DNA of 64,000 bases, taken from the NCBI GenBank assembly GCA_000309945.1, contig CM001633.1, positions 766,723 to 830,722 on the forward strand. The letters run 5' to 3'. The position numbers were made by a program, and so were the translations under genes. Below the pieces are notes generated by a model. The model was given only the letters and a program-made list of their open reading frames with translations. It was not told the DNA's origin and did not search any database. Shown here piece after piece: positions 8,891 to 17,979 of this stretch. The stretch is from Leptolyngbyaceae cyanobacterium JSC-12 (lineage in GTDB: Bacteria > Cyanobacteriota > Cyanobacteriia > Leptolyngbyales > Leptolyngbyaceae). How positions within the stretch are numbered: position 1 is the first letter of the stretch; each line of letters starts with the position of its first letter.

Positions 8891-11800
8891 TTATTTTCTC
8901 GACTCACAAATCAGTCCTTCACAAGCACTATCCTGTGGTCCTGATTCAGTTTTGTTTTTTAAGTGTTTTGACAACAGCTTATTAAAGTCTGAAGACTTCC
9001 GCCGTTGACTAACGCCTTTCATTAACTCGTTATACTTCTCTCTAGAAATAGCTTCATAGGGCAGTCTAGGAAAAGGAGCATCGAATTTAGCTAATAGAGC
9101 CATCCCGACATAACCTTCATCATCCCGGATTGCTTCGTAAATGCGTTTTGCTAGCGGCTTAATCTCATCCTCTGATAATGAAATCGTAACACTACCTGTG
9201 TGTCCAATATAATTTTGCTGCACAACCATATAGAAATCAAAGTGCGCTAATGCGCTGAATTCTCGAAACTTGATATTTTCGAGTTCAGGGAAGGCATTCA
9301 CAATTTGGTTTTTGACCGGAACTTCAACTAACCACTCTGTGCATCTATCATCAAAGGGGTCATTTAACAGTTTTCCAGTCTCGTCTTTGTCTGACTGAGA
9401 GGGAACTACATTGTACCCGTAGTCAATTGCAGCAAGTGCGACCGGATCGTTTTTACCAAAAGTCATCCGGCGTATAAAGTAAGCAGCAAACGGTGGGTGT
9501 AACCCGTTACAGTCGGTGCCCGTCAGCATAGACATAGAACCAGACGGTTTTACGGTAGTGCAGCGATTGGGTCGGCGTAGCCCGTGACGATCGCAATACT
9601 CGTATACAGTACACTCCACAACATCACGCCAGCGTTTGCAATACTCTGCCTCGATTCGTTTGTACAGTTTTCCAGCACAGTCATAGTCGAATCCGATTAG
9701 TTTACTGGCTCGAACAAGTAGGGAATCACCATCAGGAGATAAGTCATCCCAGTTAGGATTTCTTCCAGCCTCCCACCACCTTACATAATCAACACCAAAC
9801 AGTTTGGTAAAGAACGTGAAAAACCCTGTAGCAGATACACCTACTATAGGGTCGATCGTTCTTGCATAGTTTATTCGAGGGTGTGCGAAGTCTCTTTGTA
9901 GTAGAGCACTTGCTTGCAGAGAGCTTGCTCTGAAAGCATCCTTCTGCTCCTGAAAGTTATACGGGTCTAATTGGTTTAAGTGAACTTCAGCTAAGTTGCA
10001 CATGAAATCAGAGCCTATTATTTCGTGGCAATTGTGCGCAATATACCCTTCTACAACTCCCCAGTTTGTTGCTGGTTCAGAGAAATCATAAACTTTTTCG
10101 AAACCAATACTTTTGACAGATGTAATTCTCGGTGCCTGCCTAATTAGAAGACTTTGTAGTTTCTCTGTTTTATAACTCAGAGAGAAGTTAATTAAGTTGA
10201 AGAATAATAGACGTGATTCATACTGCTGAATACATACGTCATATGATTCTCTACAGGTGTACTCCCCGTTTCTAAACTTGACTTTTTTAGGCTTATTTGT
10301 CGTGAAATAAGCGTTGATTCCAAATTCCCTTTTCAGTGAATTAATCACTTGAGTTACTAATTCTCTTGATGTTGTTTTGAGTGTCACCCTCCCTTCATTT
10401 TTCAAGACTGAACCGTTTGCTGTAAACAGCCCATTTAAAAACGCAGCTTTTTTATCTACGCTCCAATCTTTATAAGTTGTTGGTAAGCTTCTATCTGGGA
10501 GTGGTGCAGAAGAAAATCCGTCACTTATCAATTTGTCTTTTAAACCTTGAACGTAAACAGTAGACTGGCTGTTCCACTCATACATATATCCGCAGTCCTC
10601 TAAAAGACTAAGAAACTCTTGGTCTTTTGTGCCTATGTTTATTTCAACACCCAAATGGTTCGTTGATTTTAATCGACACAAATTTCCATCTCCTTGAACA
10701 AAACCATCGATTACATACTCTTGCTTGTGATTCGGTACATTTAAGTAAGGAAGCAAGCGCTTACCTTTCAAATGTTTAGCGTCACAGTCTCCTTCAGTTG
10801 TGTACCATACGTGGTCTGGTGTACACTTTAGAATTTTTTTACTAGATAGCCTTAACCGAACAACCTCTTTTTCTCCTGAGCACCAAACTTTAGAGTTGGA
10901 TATGTTCCCATTCTTGTTTATTATTTTTGGTTCGGTATTTTCCAACTCAGCAAAAGACTTATAACCAGTTACGGTTAACAGTTTCATGTCTCCGGTAAAA
11001 CAAGGATTTGCTGAATACCTCCTAATCCTATTCTCAAGAACTTTTTCGTCTAAGTCAGACCCGTTACTCAGAGACTTTAAGTATGCTTTTGCTGCTTCAA
11101 TGCTCTCCTGGTATAGAGATAAAAATAAAGCTTTCTTTTCAGGTGAGTTTAATAAGTCGGCATTGGCACGGGCAACTGCTTCGCCGCTCCATTGAATTGC
11201 ACCTTCACCAGAGTGATACTGTTTAGTAACAGCCTCAAGACATTCTTCGTAGGTTGGTTTTTTATGAAATGCACGAGTGTGGTTTGCACTCCTGAGCGCA
11301 TCGCGTTTGTGATCGATCACCCAGTTACCACTTTCATCTTGCTGCCACAGGTTGTCTTTAGACGTAGTAAAATCAGGATCGTCTGAAGACCCTACACGTA
11401 GACCTGCTGAGTTATGTGTTAAGTAACCGTTGCAATAGAAACAATTAACTTCTTCAACTTCTATGTCATAAGTTTCCATAGTCTCGAAAAACTCTACAGA
11501 TTCAACCGTAACCGGAATATCGATTTCTACGTCTGACTCCTGAGAATATTTCTCATAGTTTGAGTCATGCTGTCTGCTAGCGCTCAGTTTCATACCTCTC
11601 ATTTGTGTGTAGGTATATTCTTCTCGCATTAAAGTCGCTGGTATTGTATACCCGTACATTTTGAGTCCTATTTTAATTGGACCCTTCAGAGAGTATGGAG
11701 CTATCAAGCTGTTATACAAAGGCTTTAATGCTGGAATGTTTACGCTATGTCTAATATTCCAGTTGGGATTGCTTGGTAGAGACATTGCATATCTGCCTGC

Positions 11801-13462
11801 AATTCCCAAACTAGATAGTACAGATCCAACCTGATAAATGAATGTTTTACTAATGTTTGTCACTAAAACGGGAGGTCTGTTGTAAATAGCGCCGTCACTA
11901 TCTACTAAACCAGCTAAGTAAGCTGATCTGATCGAGGCATCCCCTTTTAGAATGAAATCTGGAACTTCTAATGACCGTCCAGCCTGTTTAATAAACTTGT
12001 GAAAGTATTCAGCCAAACGAATGGAACAGCAGTTAAACCTTATTGTGTTTTCACCTTTTATTGGAGTGACTTCTATATCTAGCCCAAATTCTGCAATCCC
12101 GTTTTTTATTTTTTCTTTTAACCTTGTTAAAAACTCTTCAGAGTAAGTAGCATTTGTTGTCCAGTTTACATACCCGTATGGCTTTCCGTACTTGTTACGT
12201 CCTAACCCGACGTGACCGTTTCCGTGTGTAAATCCGATCAACCAAGCAATTAAAGGTGTCAGAGATGGAATAGTTAAGTTCTTAGCTGTTGTACTGTTTT
12301 TAGGTCGTAGCTGTGTAAAGTCAGGAGGGAGGTCTGTTTTTGTTCCAGGGAGCACATCCTTTGTATGTAAAAGACGATCACCTTCAATTAAGTCATTACA
12401 ACTTACCCAACGAAAATCTCCTTTAGCTGAAGCTAACACAGCGTGTCTATGTGACAGAGTGGACCTAAAGGGCATTGAGTTTGTTCTAATCTCATAGACA
12501 TCCTGCAATCCCTGATAGAACTTGTTTGTTACTCTTTTGAAACCAGCAGGTGTTTGAACTAAGTCTCCCACGTTGACAGCTTTAATCGGTACTAAACCAT
12601 TAGCAGTATGAACTAGAGCATCTTCTGGCAAGCATCGACGCACATTTCCTGCTACTACTGCTGCAGCTGCTTCACCAATCAACAAACAAACTTCTAAACT
12701 ATTAAGCTTACGTCCGACAGCTTGATTCAAAACATCAGCGCATTTTAAGAACATTCCAGGTAATGCAATAGGGTTAGCTATTCCGCCAAATCCTAACAAC
12801 CGTTCTCCTGCTGGACGTACACCAGAAACATCAACAAATACTTTTAGTTCATCTTTATCAGATGCACTTAACTCTAAAAGCTTTTGATAAGCGTTTACCC
12901 AGCCCTGTCTGCTATCCCCGACTAAAATCCAAGCAGATCCTTTTAGAAACCAAACTAAAGTTTCTTCGCTACGTTTATGAGCTTCTCGTTGACCGGGTTC
13001 ACCAACTATCTTAACTTCGAGTTTAGTGTTAATAACAGGTAACTGCTCAATACAACGTAGCTCAACATTTGCACCAGTGCCACACCCTTGCATGGCTAAA
13101 TCCATCATGATTCCGAAAGAATCCCAATCGACAATCTCCCAAGCACTACAGTTAAACCCACCTGGATAGTTTTCAGGTTTTTCAACCCACTTACTACCCC
13201 CTACCCACAACCATCTTGCTGAACCAAATGCCTTTCGTTCGCGCATCATTTGGTCAACTAATCGAGTTTCCTCTTCTGTAAATTTTCCTAGAAACTTTAA
13301 CCCAAGATGAGAGCTGTAAAGACAACGGTCTACAGTTTCATCCCAGGTTTCAAGTCGCTCTTCCCCCTCTACCCTTCGAGCGTAGGAGCGGGTGCGAATT
13401 AATTCAGACATAGGGGCAGGGTCATATTCTAGATTCTGTACTGGCTCAAAAATGTCTGTCAT
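8891..13462 (-). CDS. nrdJ: Adenosylcobalamin-dependent (class II) ribonucleotide reductase with two inteins
   Basis: The 1523-residue precursor would give a 791-residue enzyme after removal of two inteins (277-684 and 821-1144). It reduces ribonucleotides to deoxyribonucleotides for phage DNA synthesis using vitamin B12. Extein landmarks are FNCSAWE near residue 103, the NPC-HEI junction, CNLAEVHLNQ with the Cys-x-Glu pair of the active site, the KPSGSMSMLTG loop near the substrate, and a C-terminal Cys-x4-Cys redox pair. Size and motif set match the monomeric Lactobacillus-type class II enzyme. No B subunit or NrdD-type glycyl radical segment is seen. It is followed by a terminator hairpin and preceded by dCTP deaminase, a coherent dNTP module. 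Confidence 0.95.
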   Translation of the reverse strand: MTDIFEPVQNLEYDPAPMSELIRTRSYARRVEGEERLETWDETVDRCLYSSHLGLKFLGKFTEEETRLVDQMMRERKAFGSARWLWVGGSKWVEKPENYPGGFNCSAWEIVDWDSFGIMMDLAMQGCGTGANVELRCIEQLPVINTKLEVKIVGEPGQREAHKRSEETLVWFLKGSAWILVGDSRQGWVNAYQKLLELSASDKDELKVFVDVSGVRPAGERLLGFGGIANPIALPGMFLKCADVLNQAVGRKLNSLEVCLLIGEAAAAVVAGNVRRCLPEDALVHTANGLVPIKAVNVGDLVQTPAGFKRVTNKFYQGLQDVYEIRTNSMPFRSTLSHRHAVLASAKGDFRWVSCNDLIEGDRLLHTKDVLPGTKTDLPPDFTQLRPKNSTTAKNLTIPSLTPLIAWLIGFTHGNGHVGLGRNKYGKPYGYVNWTTNATYSEEFLTRLKEKIKNGIAEFGLDIEVTPIKGENTIRFNCCSIRLAEYFHKFIKQAGRSLEVPDFILKGDASIRSAYLAGLVDSDGAIYNRPPVLVTNISKTFIYQVGSVLSSLGIAGRYAMSLPSNPNWNIRHSVNIPALKPLYNSLIAPYSLKGPIKIGLKMYGYTIPATLMREEYTYTQMRGMKLSASRQHDSNYEKYSQESDVEIDIPVTVESVEFFETMETYDIEVEEVNCFYCNGYLTHNSAGLRVGSSDDPDFTTSKDNLWQQDESGNWVIDHKRDALRSANHTRAFHKKPTYEECLEAVTKQYHSGEGAIQWSGEAVARANADLLNSPEKKALFLSLYQESIEAAKAYLKSLSNGSDLDEKVLENRIRRYSANPCFTGDMKLLTVTGYKSFAELENTEPKIINKNGNISNSKVWCSGEKEVVRLRLSSKKILKCTPDHVWYTTEGDCDAKHLKGKRLLPYLNVPNHKQEYVIDGFVQGDGNLCRLKSTNHLGVEINIGTKDQEFLSLLEDCGYMYEWNSQSTVYVQGLKDKLISDGFSSAPLPDRSLPTTYKDWSVDKKAAFLNGLFTANGSVLKNEGRVTLKTTSRELVTQVINSLKREFGINAYFTTNKPKKVKFRNGEYTCRESYDVCIQQYESRLLFFNLINFSLSYKTEKLQSLLIRQAPRITSVKSIGFEKVYDFSEPATNWGVVEGYIAHNCHEIIGSDFMCNLAEVHLNQLDPYNFQEQKDAFRASSLQASALLQRDFAHPRINYARTIDPIVGVSATGFFTFFTKLFGVDYVRWWEAGRNPNWDDLSPDGDSLLVRASKLIGFDYDCAGKLYKRIEAEYCKRWRDVVECTVYEYCDRHGLRRPNRCTTVKPSGSMSMLTGTDCNGLHPPFAAYFIRRMTFGKNDPVALAAIDYGYNVVPSQSDKDETGKLLNDPFDDRCTEWLVEVPVKNQIVNAFPELENIKFREFSALAHFDFYMVVQQNYIGHTGSVTISLSEDEIKPLAKRIYEAIRDDEGYVGMALLAKFDAPFPRLPYEAISREKYNELMKGVSQRRKSSDFNKLLSKHLKNKTESGPQDSACEGLICESRK
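10031..11002 (-). other. Intein 2 of the ribonucleotide reductase (324 residues)
   Basis: It begins at Cys821 after SANP and ends with IAHN1144, followed by Cys1145. Block A is CFTGDMKLLT and block B is CTPDHVWYT. The endonuclease-like part has FVQGDG (intact acid) and LFTANG (Asn in place of Asp). Excision restores SANP-CHEIIG, the conserved NPC motif of the enzyme. Confidence 0.93.
11411..12634 (-). other. Intein 1 of the ribonucleotide reductase (408 residues)
   Basis: It begins at Cys277 after NVRR and ends with His-Asn684, followed by Ser685. The N-terminal block starts CLPEDALVHT, a TLSHRHAV block B follows, and the C-terminal end is GYLTHN. The endonuclease part has two LAGLIDADG-type helices: LIGFTHGNG (Asn where Asp is usual) and LAGLVDSDG (intact). 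Removal rejoins NVRR to SAGLRVG, a continuous reductase sequence. Confidence 0.93.
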
Positions 13463-13490
13463 GTTTTTAGTTAATTTAAGTTGAAAATTA

Positions 13491-14075
13491 TTAGACTTTA
13501 GCTAGTGTTACTGCTTGCGGTTGATTTTGGTATTTGCCGTTACGATCTTCGTATGAAATCGCACACGGTTCTCCTCTCAAAAATAGAGCTTGGATAACAC
13601 CTTCATTTGCATAAATTCGGGCATCAGCTGGTGAAGAATTAGATACTTCTAACGTTAAATAACCTTGCCACCCGGCTTCCCCAGGTGTAACATTCCAATG
13701 CAGCCCACACCTTGCGTAGGTTGACTTTCCTATAAATACACAAGTCACATCTTTTGGAATTTTTAATCTTTCAACTGCTACGCCTAACGCATAGCTGTGA
13801 CCTGGGAGAATAAAATATTTTCCGTCTTCGTCTTTGTAAATCTCTGATTCTTCTAGATTTTTTTCGTTAAATTTTTTAGGGTTGATGATACTACCCGGAA
13901 CGTGGCGAAAAATTCTAAAATCTTTTTCAGATAGTCGAAGGTCGTATCCATAAGATGACTGACCATAGGAAATTACTTTTTGGTTTCCTACCTTTCGGAT
14001 TAACCCTTCGGAGAAAGGTTCGATCATTCCTTCTTCAACTGCTAAACGGCGTATTTCTATGTCATTTAGAATCAT
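13491..14075 (-). CDS. dcd: dCTP deaminase (Dcd family)
   Basis: The 194-residue protein matches the usual length of the family. It converts dCTP to dUTP, feeding thymidylate synthesis. Visible family motifs are SYGYDLRL near residue 42, GKSTYARCGL near 117-126, and PGEAGWQGYLTLEV near 131-144, with the catalytic Glu in LEV. It could be a bifunctional deaminase/dUTPase, which cannot be told by eye. It overlaps the upstream gene by four bases (ATGA) and lies 28 bases before the reductase gene, so both belong to one dNTP-supply operon. A uracil-DNA glycosylase elsewhere in the phage region fits control of uracil in DNA. Confidence 0.92.
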   Translation of the reverse strand: MILNDIEIRRLAVEEGMIEPFSEGLIRKVGNQKVISYGQSSYGYDLRLSEKDFRIFRHVPGSIINPKKFNEKNLEESEIYKDEDGKYFILPGHSYALGVAVERLKIPKDVTCVFIGKSTYARCGLHWNVTPGEAGWQGYLTLEVSNSSPADARIYANEGVIQALFLRGEPCAISYEDRNGKYQNQPQAVTLAKV

Positions 14076-14473
14076 GCGGCAACCCCTAAAATTTTATCTG
14101 TAGAATTTAATTCGTGTAAGTAATGCTGTAACTTACAAGAAGGTGTGTACCACCATTCTTTTAAGCCAGGAGAGAGCTTTGAGTACTGCACTGTGTAAAT
14201 CAGTTCTATCATCTTCCACTCTCCGTCCTCAAATTTACGCTCTCCTAACAACTGCACGTTGTAGGACGGCGATCTATTGGTTCCCATATCTGGGACAAAC
14301 CTTCTTCCAACTCTATTCCAGCTGGGTTCTTTACCTTTCCAACTCAACCGACAACAGGGATATGGTAATTCCTCGCGATCATAGAGTCTACAAACAGGAC
14401 CTATGATCTTGTAAGTATAGAGTTTTCCAGGACTGGAAAAAGTAAATCCGTTACTCCACAAAGCTTCAGTCAT
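14072..14473 (-). CDS. Hypothetical protein in dNTP operon
   Basis: The protein has 133 residues and no family I recognise. It is rich in Trp, Tyr and Pro, with cysteines at PVCRLYD, YPCCRLS and PSCKLQ. It overlaps both neighbours by four bases (stop/start ATGA on each side), so it is translationally coupled with dcd downstream and a 71-residue protein upstream. Such coupling supports a real gene, but gives no function. Confidence 0.65.
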   Translation of the reverse strand: MTEALWSNGFTFSSPGKLYTYKIIGPVCRLYDREELPYPCCRLSWKGKEPSWNRVGRRFVPDMGTNRSPSYNVQLLGERKFEDGEWKMIELIYTVQYSKLSPGLKEWWYTPSCKLQHYLHELNSTDKILGVAA

Positions 14474-14685
14474 AACTCTGCCCTAACTTGGTAAATTGGG
14501 TGAATTCCCCACAGGGCACCTTGTTGGTAAGGATTCAGTCTGATAAAACTTCCATTTTCCGTAATGATTATTGTCTCCGTCTGGTTATTGCTAAGTAAAT
14601 AACCATAGTAAAATTGCTCGGACTCTTCAGAATTTTCATTCTTTGAAGAATCTTTCTGGATAAACCAAACGTAAGGTAAGTCCAT
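14470..14685 (-). CDS. Small hypothetical protein
   Basis: This 71-residue protein has an acidic, Ser/Asn-rich middle (residues 11-24) and aromatic ends. No family is recognised. It overlaps the next gene by four bases and heads the dcd-nrdJ run; the 88 bases upstream are AT-rich and may hold its promoter. Confidence 0.55.
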   Translation of the reverse strand: MDLPYVWFIQKDSSKNENSEESEQFYYGYLLSNNQTETIIITENGSFIRLNPYQQGALWGIHPIYQVRAEL

Positions 14686-14773
14686 GTACTGGATGTGTGA
14701 ACAGCAAGTTACTTAGCTTTAATAAAGTAAGCTAAGTCTTCATCTAAATGGTGTTCAATTTAAGTCTCGATTA

Positions 14774-15484
14774 TTACGAGATTGAAAGGTCTTCTGTTTG
14801 AGCTGGCAGTAAGGAACTTGATGCACTAATACTCGCAGCTCTTATCTTCTTAAGAATTTCTACCTTTTTGTGAGGCAATTCATTTATTAATATTTCAGCT
14901 ATGACTTCTTGTAGCCGAGTCATCCTTTCATAGTTTGCCATCTTTTCAGCGAACTTAGTAGCTAGTTCGATTAGTTGGCGCATTTCGCCAATGAATTTAA
15001 CGCCAACTTCATCATTGCCTCCTTCCAGTCGGGCTATCCCCCGTTGTATAACAACAGCTAGATCCTCTAATTGCTGAGTCGTATCAAAGATACTTGTTCG
15101 ACGCATCCGGATTTGCTCTTTCTTTGAGGCATTCTCGTAAATCTTAAAGAATCTGCGAATAGTAGGCTCACTAATACCGAACTGCGTTGATAGCTCAGCA
15201 AGTGTGTGTTTGCGTTCTGCCCTCAGTCTTATTAATTCACCCCCGGCACCCAATCTTTCGATAATAGACCGGGGTAGTGCCCCCGTCAGTTTAAGACCAT
15301 CCGGTAGCATTACTCCATCAACATCGAGCAACTCGACAAGCGATTTTAGTGTGGTTAGATGCACCTCTAGCTCACTCTGATATTGGTCAGGTAAAACTTG
15401 CGCCAGTCCTGATAAGTTAGCAATTAACTTCTCGAACTGTTCGATAACTGCCAGTGAGCTATAAGTCTTATCGAGTTCCGTCAT
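14774..15484 (-). CDS. Helix-turn-helix DNA-binding protein (possibly small terminase-like)
   Basis: The 236-residue protein is mostly helical. A helix-turn-helix with TLAELSTQFGISEPTIRRFF sits near residues 93-112, followed by a long helical region that may oligomerise. The pattern of an N-terminal recognition helix and a C-terminal oligomerisation stretch is also seen in phage small terminase subunits, but no packaging gene is nearby, so a transcription regulator is equally possible. It overlaps the upstream gene by four bases. Confidence 0.6.
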   Translation of the reverse strand: MTELDKTYSSLAVIEQFEKLIANLSGLAQVLPDQYQSELEVHLTTLKSLVELLDVDGVMLPDGLKLTGALPRSIIERLGAGGELIRLRAERKHTLAELSTQFGISEPTIRRFFKIYENASKKEQIRMRRTSIFDTTQQLEDLAVVIQRGIARLEGGNDEVGVKFIGEMRQLIELATKFAEKMANYERMTRLQEVIAEILINELPHKKVEILKKIRAASISASSSLLPAQTEDLSIS

Positions 15485-15867
15485 TGTTCATTGGTTTCGT
15501 AAACACTTTCGAGAAAGAAAACTTCTGGTACCAGCTCAGGAAACCAAAGCATTAGAAGTAGTTTATCTACACTTTCATCCCACAATCGTTTAATTGTTGA
15601 TGCTGAGCAATGAAGTCGGTCTGCAGTAAAACTACGGGTGCCTTGTGAAGTCCAGAGAAACCAAAGGGCGTCGTAACCTTTTGGATCAATTTTTCTCAAC
15701 TCCACAAGCCTTCGGTGTATAAGTTCGTGTGGTATGACTAACTTTGTGCAAGGATGTACCCACGGCTGTTTGTACGGAAAGACTCCCCTTAAATAAGAGA
15801 GAAAGGACGTTCGCACAATTCCAGGGCTGTTTGGTGAGGAAGGAAGGCTTTTCTTTGGTTTAGGCAT
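15481..15867 (-). CDS. HTH-containing hypothetical protein
   Basis: The start is placed at the ATG at 15867 (MPKPKKSLP); a TTG at 15906 is also in frame. The 128-residue product has a basic N-terminus and a likely helix-turn-helix, FTADRLHCSASTIKRLWDE, near residues 86-104, reminiscent of sigma-region-4 or resolvase-type helices. It is coupled to the next HTH gene by an ATGA overlap. A pair of adjacent HTH proteins suggests gene regulation in the phage cycle; this is inference. Confidence 0.55.
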   Translation of the reverse strand: MPKPKKSLPSSPNSPGIVRTSFLSYLRGVFPYKQPWVHPCTKLVIPHELIHRRLVELRKIDPKGYDALWFLWTSQGTRSFTADRLHCSASTIKRLWDESVDKLLLMLWFPELVPEVFFLESVYETNEQ

Positions 15868-15920
15868 TTTCGTGCAAATGATGAATGTACTTGCACGACC
15901 GATCAATTATTAACTAGGAA

Positions 15921-16301
15921 TTATTCATCTTCAGCAAACTCAAGTTCACTGTCTTCGCTATTGTTTGCTTCAGAGATGAATTTTTCAAGTAGTGAAACTT
16001 GTAATCTCTTTCGAAGCAAAGTGCTAGAAGTAAACTTCACAGCCATCTTAGGCTGAAAGACAATCCTATCGGAAGTTCTTGGATGCTTAGCATATCTACC
16101 TTTTCGTAAAATTGGTGTGAATTTTCCCACACCTGGAAGATACACTACTTTTCCAGAACATAAGGCTAACGCTAATTGCTCACAGAAGTTACTGATAATT
16201 GCTTCTGCAGCAGCAATGCTAGGTGTGCCACTAAGAGATTGACCGGAACCAGCATGAGCTAGTCCTATAGCCAGGTCACGCTTTCTGTATTTGGGTAGCA
16301 T
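15921..16301 (-). CDS. HU/IHF-like DNA-bending protein
   Basis: The 126-residue protein resembles the HU family in its C-terminal half: GKVVYLPGVGKFTPILRKGR (near 53-72) aligns with the conserved beta-arm entry, and the following segment ending SSTLLRKRLQ aligns with the arm and last helix. The N-terminal 30 residues and the acidic tail (NNSEDSELEFAEDE) are extensions beyond the usual 90 residues. Many phages carry such histone-like proteins for replication or packaging. An acidic tail is unusual and could tune DNA binding. The 117 bases upstream contain no gene and probably the promoter. Confidence 0.75.
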   Translation of the reverse strand: MLPKYRKRDLAIGLAHAGSGQSLSGTPSIAAAEAIISNFCEQLALALCSGKVVYLPGVGKFTPILRKGRYAKHPRTSDRIVFQPKMAVKFTSSTLLRKRLQVSLLEKFISEANNSEDSELEFAEDE

Positions 16302-16418
16302 AGGCTTACATAGATAATTGCAGGAGAGAATTTATTACCTGCTCTTATCTAGTTAATAACATTTACGACCTATGCCTTACAGGGATAGTTATTAACAATC
16401 GAGTTTCTTTATATTTTC

Positions 16419-17468
16419 TTAACAAACAGGGGTTATCGCTTCGTGAAAAGAACTCCAGCATTTATCCAGATACGGACAAGTACTTACAATGTCTTTTGTC
16501 TTCCAGTCTTTTTTAACACAAGGGGAGTTATACTCGCCAGGATGTCTTTTCAAAAATCTTTTGGCGTAAATTTGATCTTGAATTTCACGAAGATATTCAA
16601 CAGTGTTGACTTGTACTTCCTTGTCTACTTCTGCAAGTACAGAAGACCCCGTAGGTAAATGATGAATGCCAATACCCTTGGGACTGATGCCGTATACCAT
16701 CTCGTATAAATAAGCATAAAAAACTAACTGGACATGGTGGAGCACGTCCACCGGAGAGGGTTTTGATGCGTCTGTTTTGTGGTCCAGGATGAAAACGTCC
16801 CCTTCTATTTCAACTACCCAATCTATATAGGCGTTAACAAATAAGTTAGCCTCTCCCGGAAATAACACTTTGTTAGTATCGGTAGTGGACAGGGGTACTT
16901 CCACACCAATTGTTTTTAACCAGGGTGGTGGCTGAAAATTATACACATAGCTGTAAGCTTCAGCTAGTAAATAGCTAAGGGGATGCTTTATAAAAATCGG
17001 GTTACAATTTCCAGCAATATTGTCAAGCGCATAACGTGCTTGGTGCAAGCCTGATTCCTTCATAGCTTTTGTCCAGCTGCTTGGAGGATACTCAATTACG
17101 TTCGATGGAATGGTACCATTCTGATTTCGTATAGCATCGTCTCCGTGACACCGAGCACTAGCTCTATAAAAGAGCTTACCAAGAGGGATAACCGTTTTAA
17201 GAATATCCTCTAATCGCAGGTTGTCTAACCCATATTGCTTAACCCAAGATTCAAGCAAAAGGCTAAATACCTCTAATGAGTCAGCAGAGTCTGTTTCCGG
17301 GTCTAAAATTTCTTCTAAAACTTGATGCGCCAACCTTCCTATTACAAAGTTTGGATTAAATTCTTCAGGGGTACGTATCTTCTCGACGTACTTGAAGCGG
17401 TATAACTCACCGCATTGTACGTAAGTGTTTAGTCTAGATACAGAAGTAATAGGAAAGTTTGGCTTCAT
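16419..17468 (-). CDS. RecB/AddB-type PD-(D/E)XK exonuclease with probable iron-sulfur site
   Basis: The 349-residue protein has the layout of Cas4/AddB-like nucleases: SRLNTYVQCGELYRFKY near residue 10-26, GRLAHQVLEE near 44, a conserved Asp in INAYIDWV-type context near 211, the catalytic LDHKT near 226-230, and a QLVFYAYLYE motif near 244-253. One early Cys and three late Cys (CV..., then CPYLDKC) match the four-cysteine 4Fe-4S arrangement of this family. It likely trims DNA ends in recombination or replication. It is 2 bases from the RuvC-like gene, so the two nucleases form a unit. Confidence 0.82.
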   Translation of the reverse strand: MKPNFPITSVSRLNTYVQCGELYRFKYVEKIRTPEEFNPNFVIGRLAHQVLEEILDPETDSADSLEVFSLLLESWVKQYGLDNLRLEDILKTVIPLGKLFYRASARCHGDDAIRNQNGTIPSNVIEYPPSSWTKAMKESGLHQARYALDNIAGNCNPIFIKHPLSYLLAEAYSYVYNFQPPPWLKTIGVEVPLSTTDTNKVLFPGEANLFVNAYIDWVVEIEGDVFILDHKTDASKPSPVDVLHHVQLVFYAYLYEMVYGISPKGIGIHHLPTGSSVLAEVDKEVQVNTVEYLREIQDQIYAKRFLKRHPGEYNSPCVKKDWKTKDIVSTCPYLDKCWSSFHEAITPVC

Positions 17469-17470
17469 AG

Positions 17471-17971
17471 TTAGTTTGGATTATTAATTAAAATGCGCCG
17501 ACCATACTCTAAGATACACAGGGCATCTGCTATCCCATCATGTGGAGTTCGACATCGTGGTGGAATCAAAGAAACACTTGGAAATACTCTTCTACAATAG
17601 TCAATAGCAGCATCTTTATCTTTCTTAGTACCTTTCAGGACTTCTCCTTTCCAGATTTGAGGTCTTACGAGTTCTGTCGGAGTCCCTAACCCAGCTAAAA
17701 CTCCTAGAAGTTTTCCGTAAATTACTCCAAACGAAAAAGAAGATACAACTCCCTGCGGTATTCCATTTTTTGACATTGCTTGAACTTGTTCAACAATTGC
17801 TTTCTGTGGTTGATGGTCCTTTAACAATTGAGTAATTGTTGGTAAGTCAAGCTCTTTGCCTGCTATAGGCATAACCATAGCTTCATAAGTGTATGTGTTA
17901 TCACTGTTTAACTGTAAGAAAGCTATACCCCCTGACTTACCAGGATCAATTGCAACTAACAAGCAACTCAT
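17471..17971 (-). CDS. RuvC-like Holliday junction resolvase
   Basis: At 166 residues it matches RuvC in size. It shows the RNase H-like catalytic pattern: IDPGKSGGIAF (first Asp, residue 8), VEQVQAM near 61 (Glu), and a C-terminal DGIADALCI near 145-153 with two Asp. It would resolve branched recombination or replication intermediates before packaging. It lies between the RecB-type nuclease and a short unknown gene, in the recombination segment. Confidence 0.88.
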   Translation of the reverse strand: MSCLLVAIDPGKSGGIAFLQLNSDNTYTYEAMVMPIAGKELDLPTITQLLKDHQPQKAIVEQVQAMSKNGIPQGVVSSFSFGVIYGKLLGVLAGLGTPTELVRPQIWKGEVLKGTKKDKDAAIDYCRRVFPSVSLIPPRCRTPHDGIADALCILEYGRRILINNPN

Positions 17972-17979
17972 TAAGTCTC

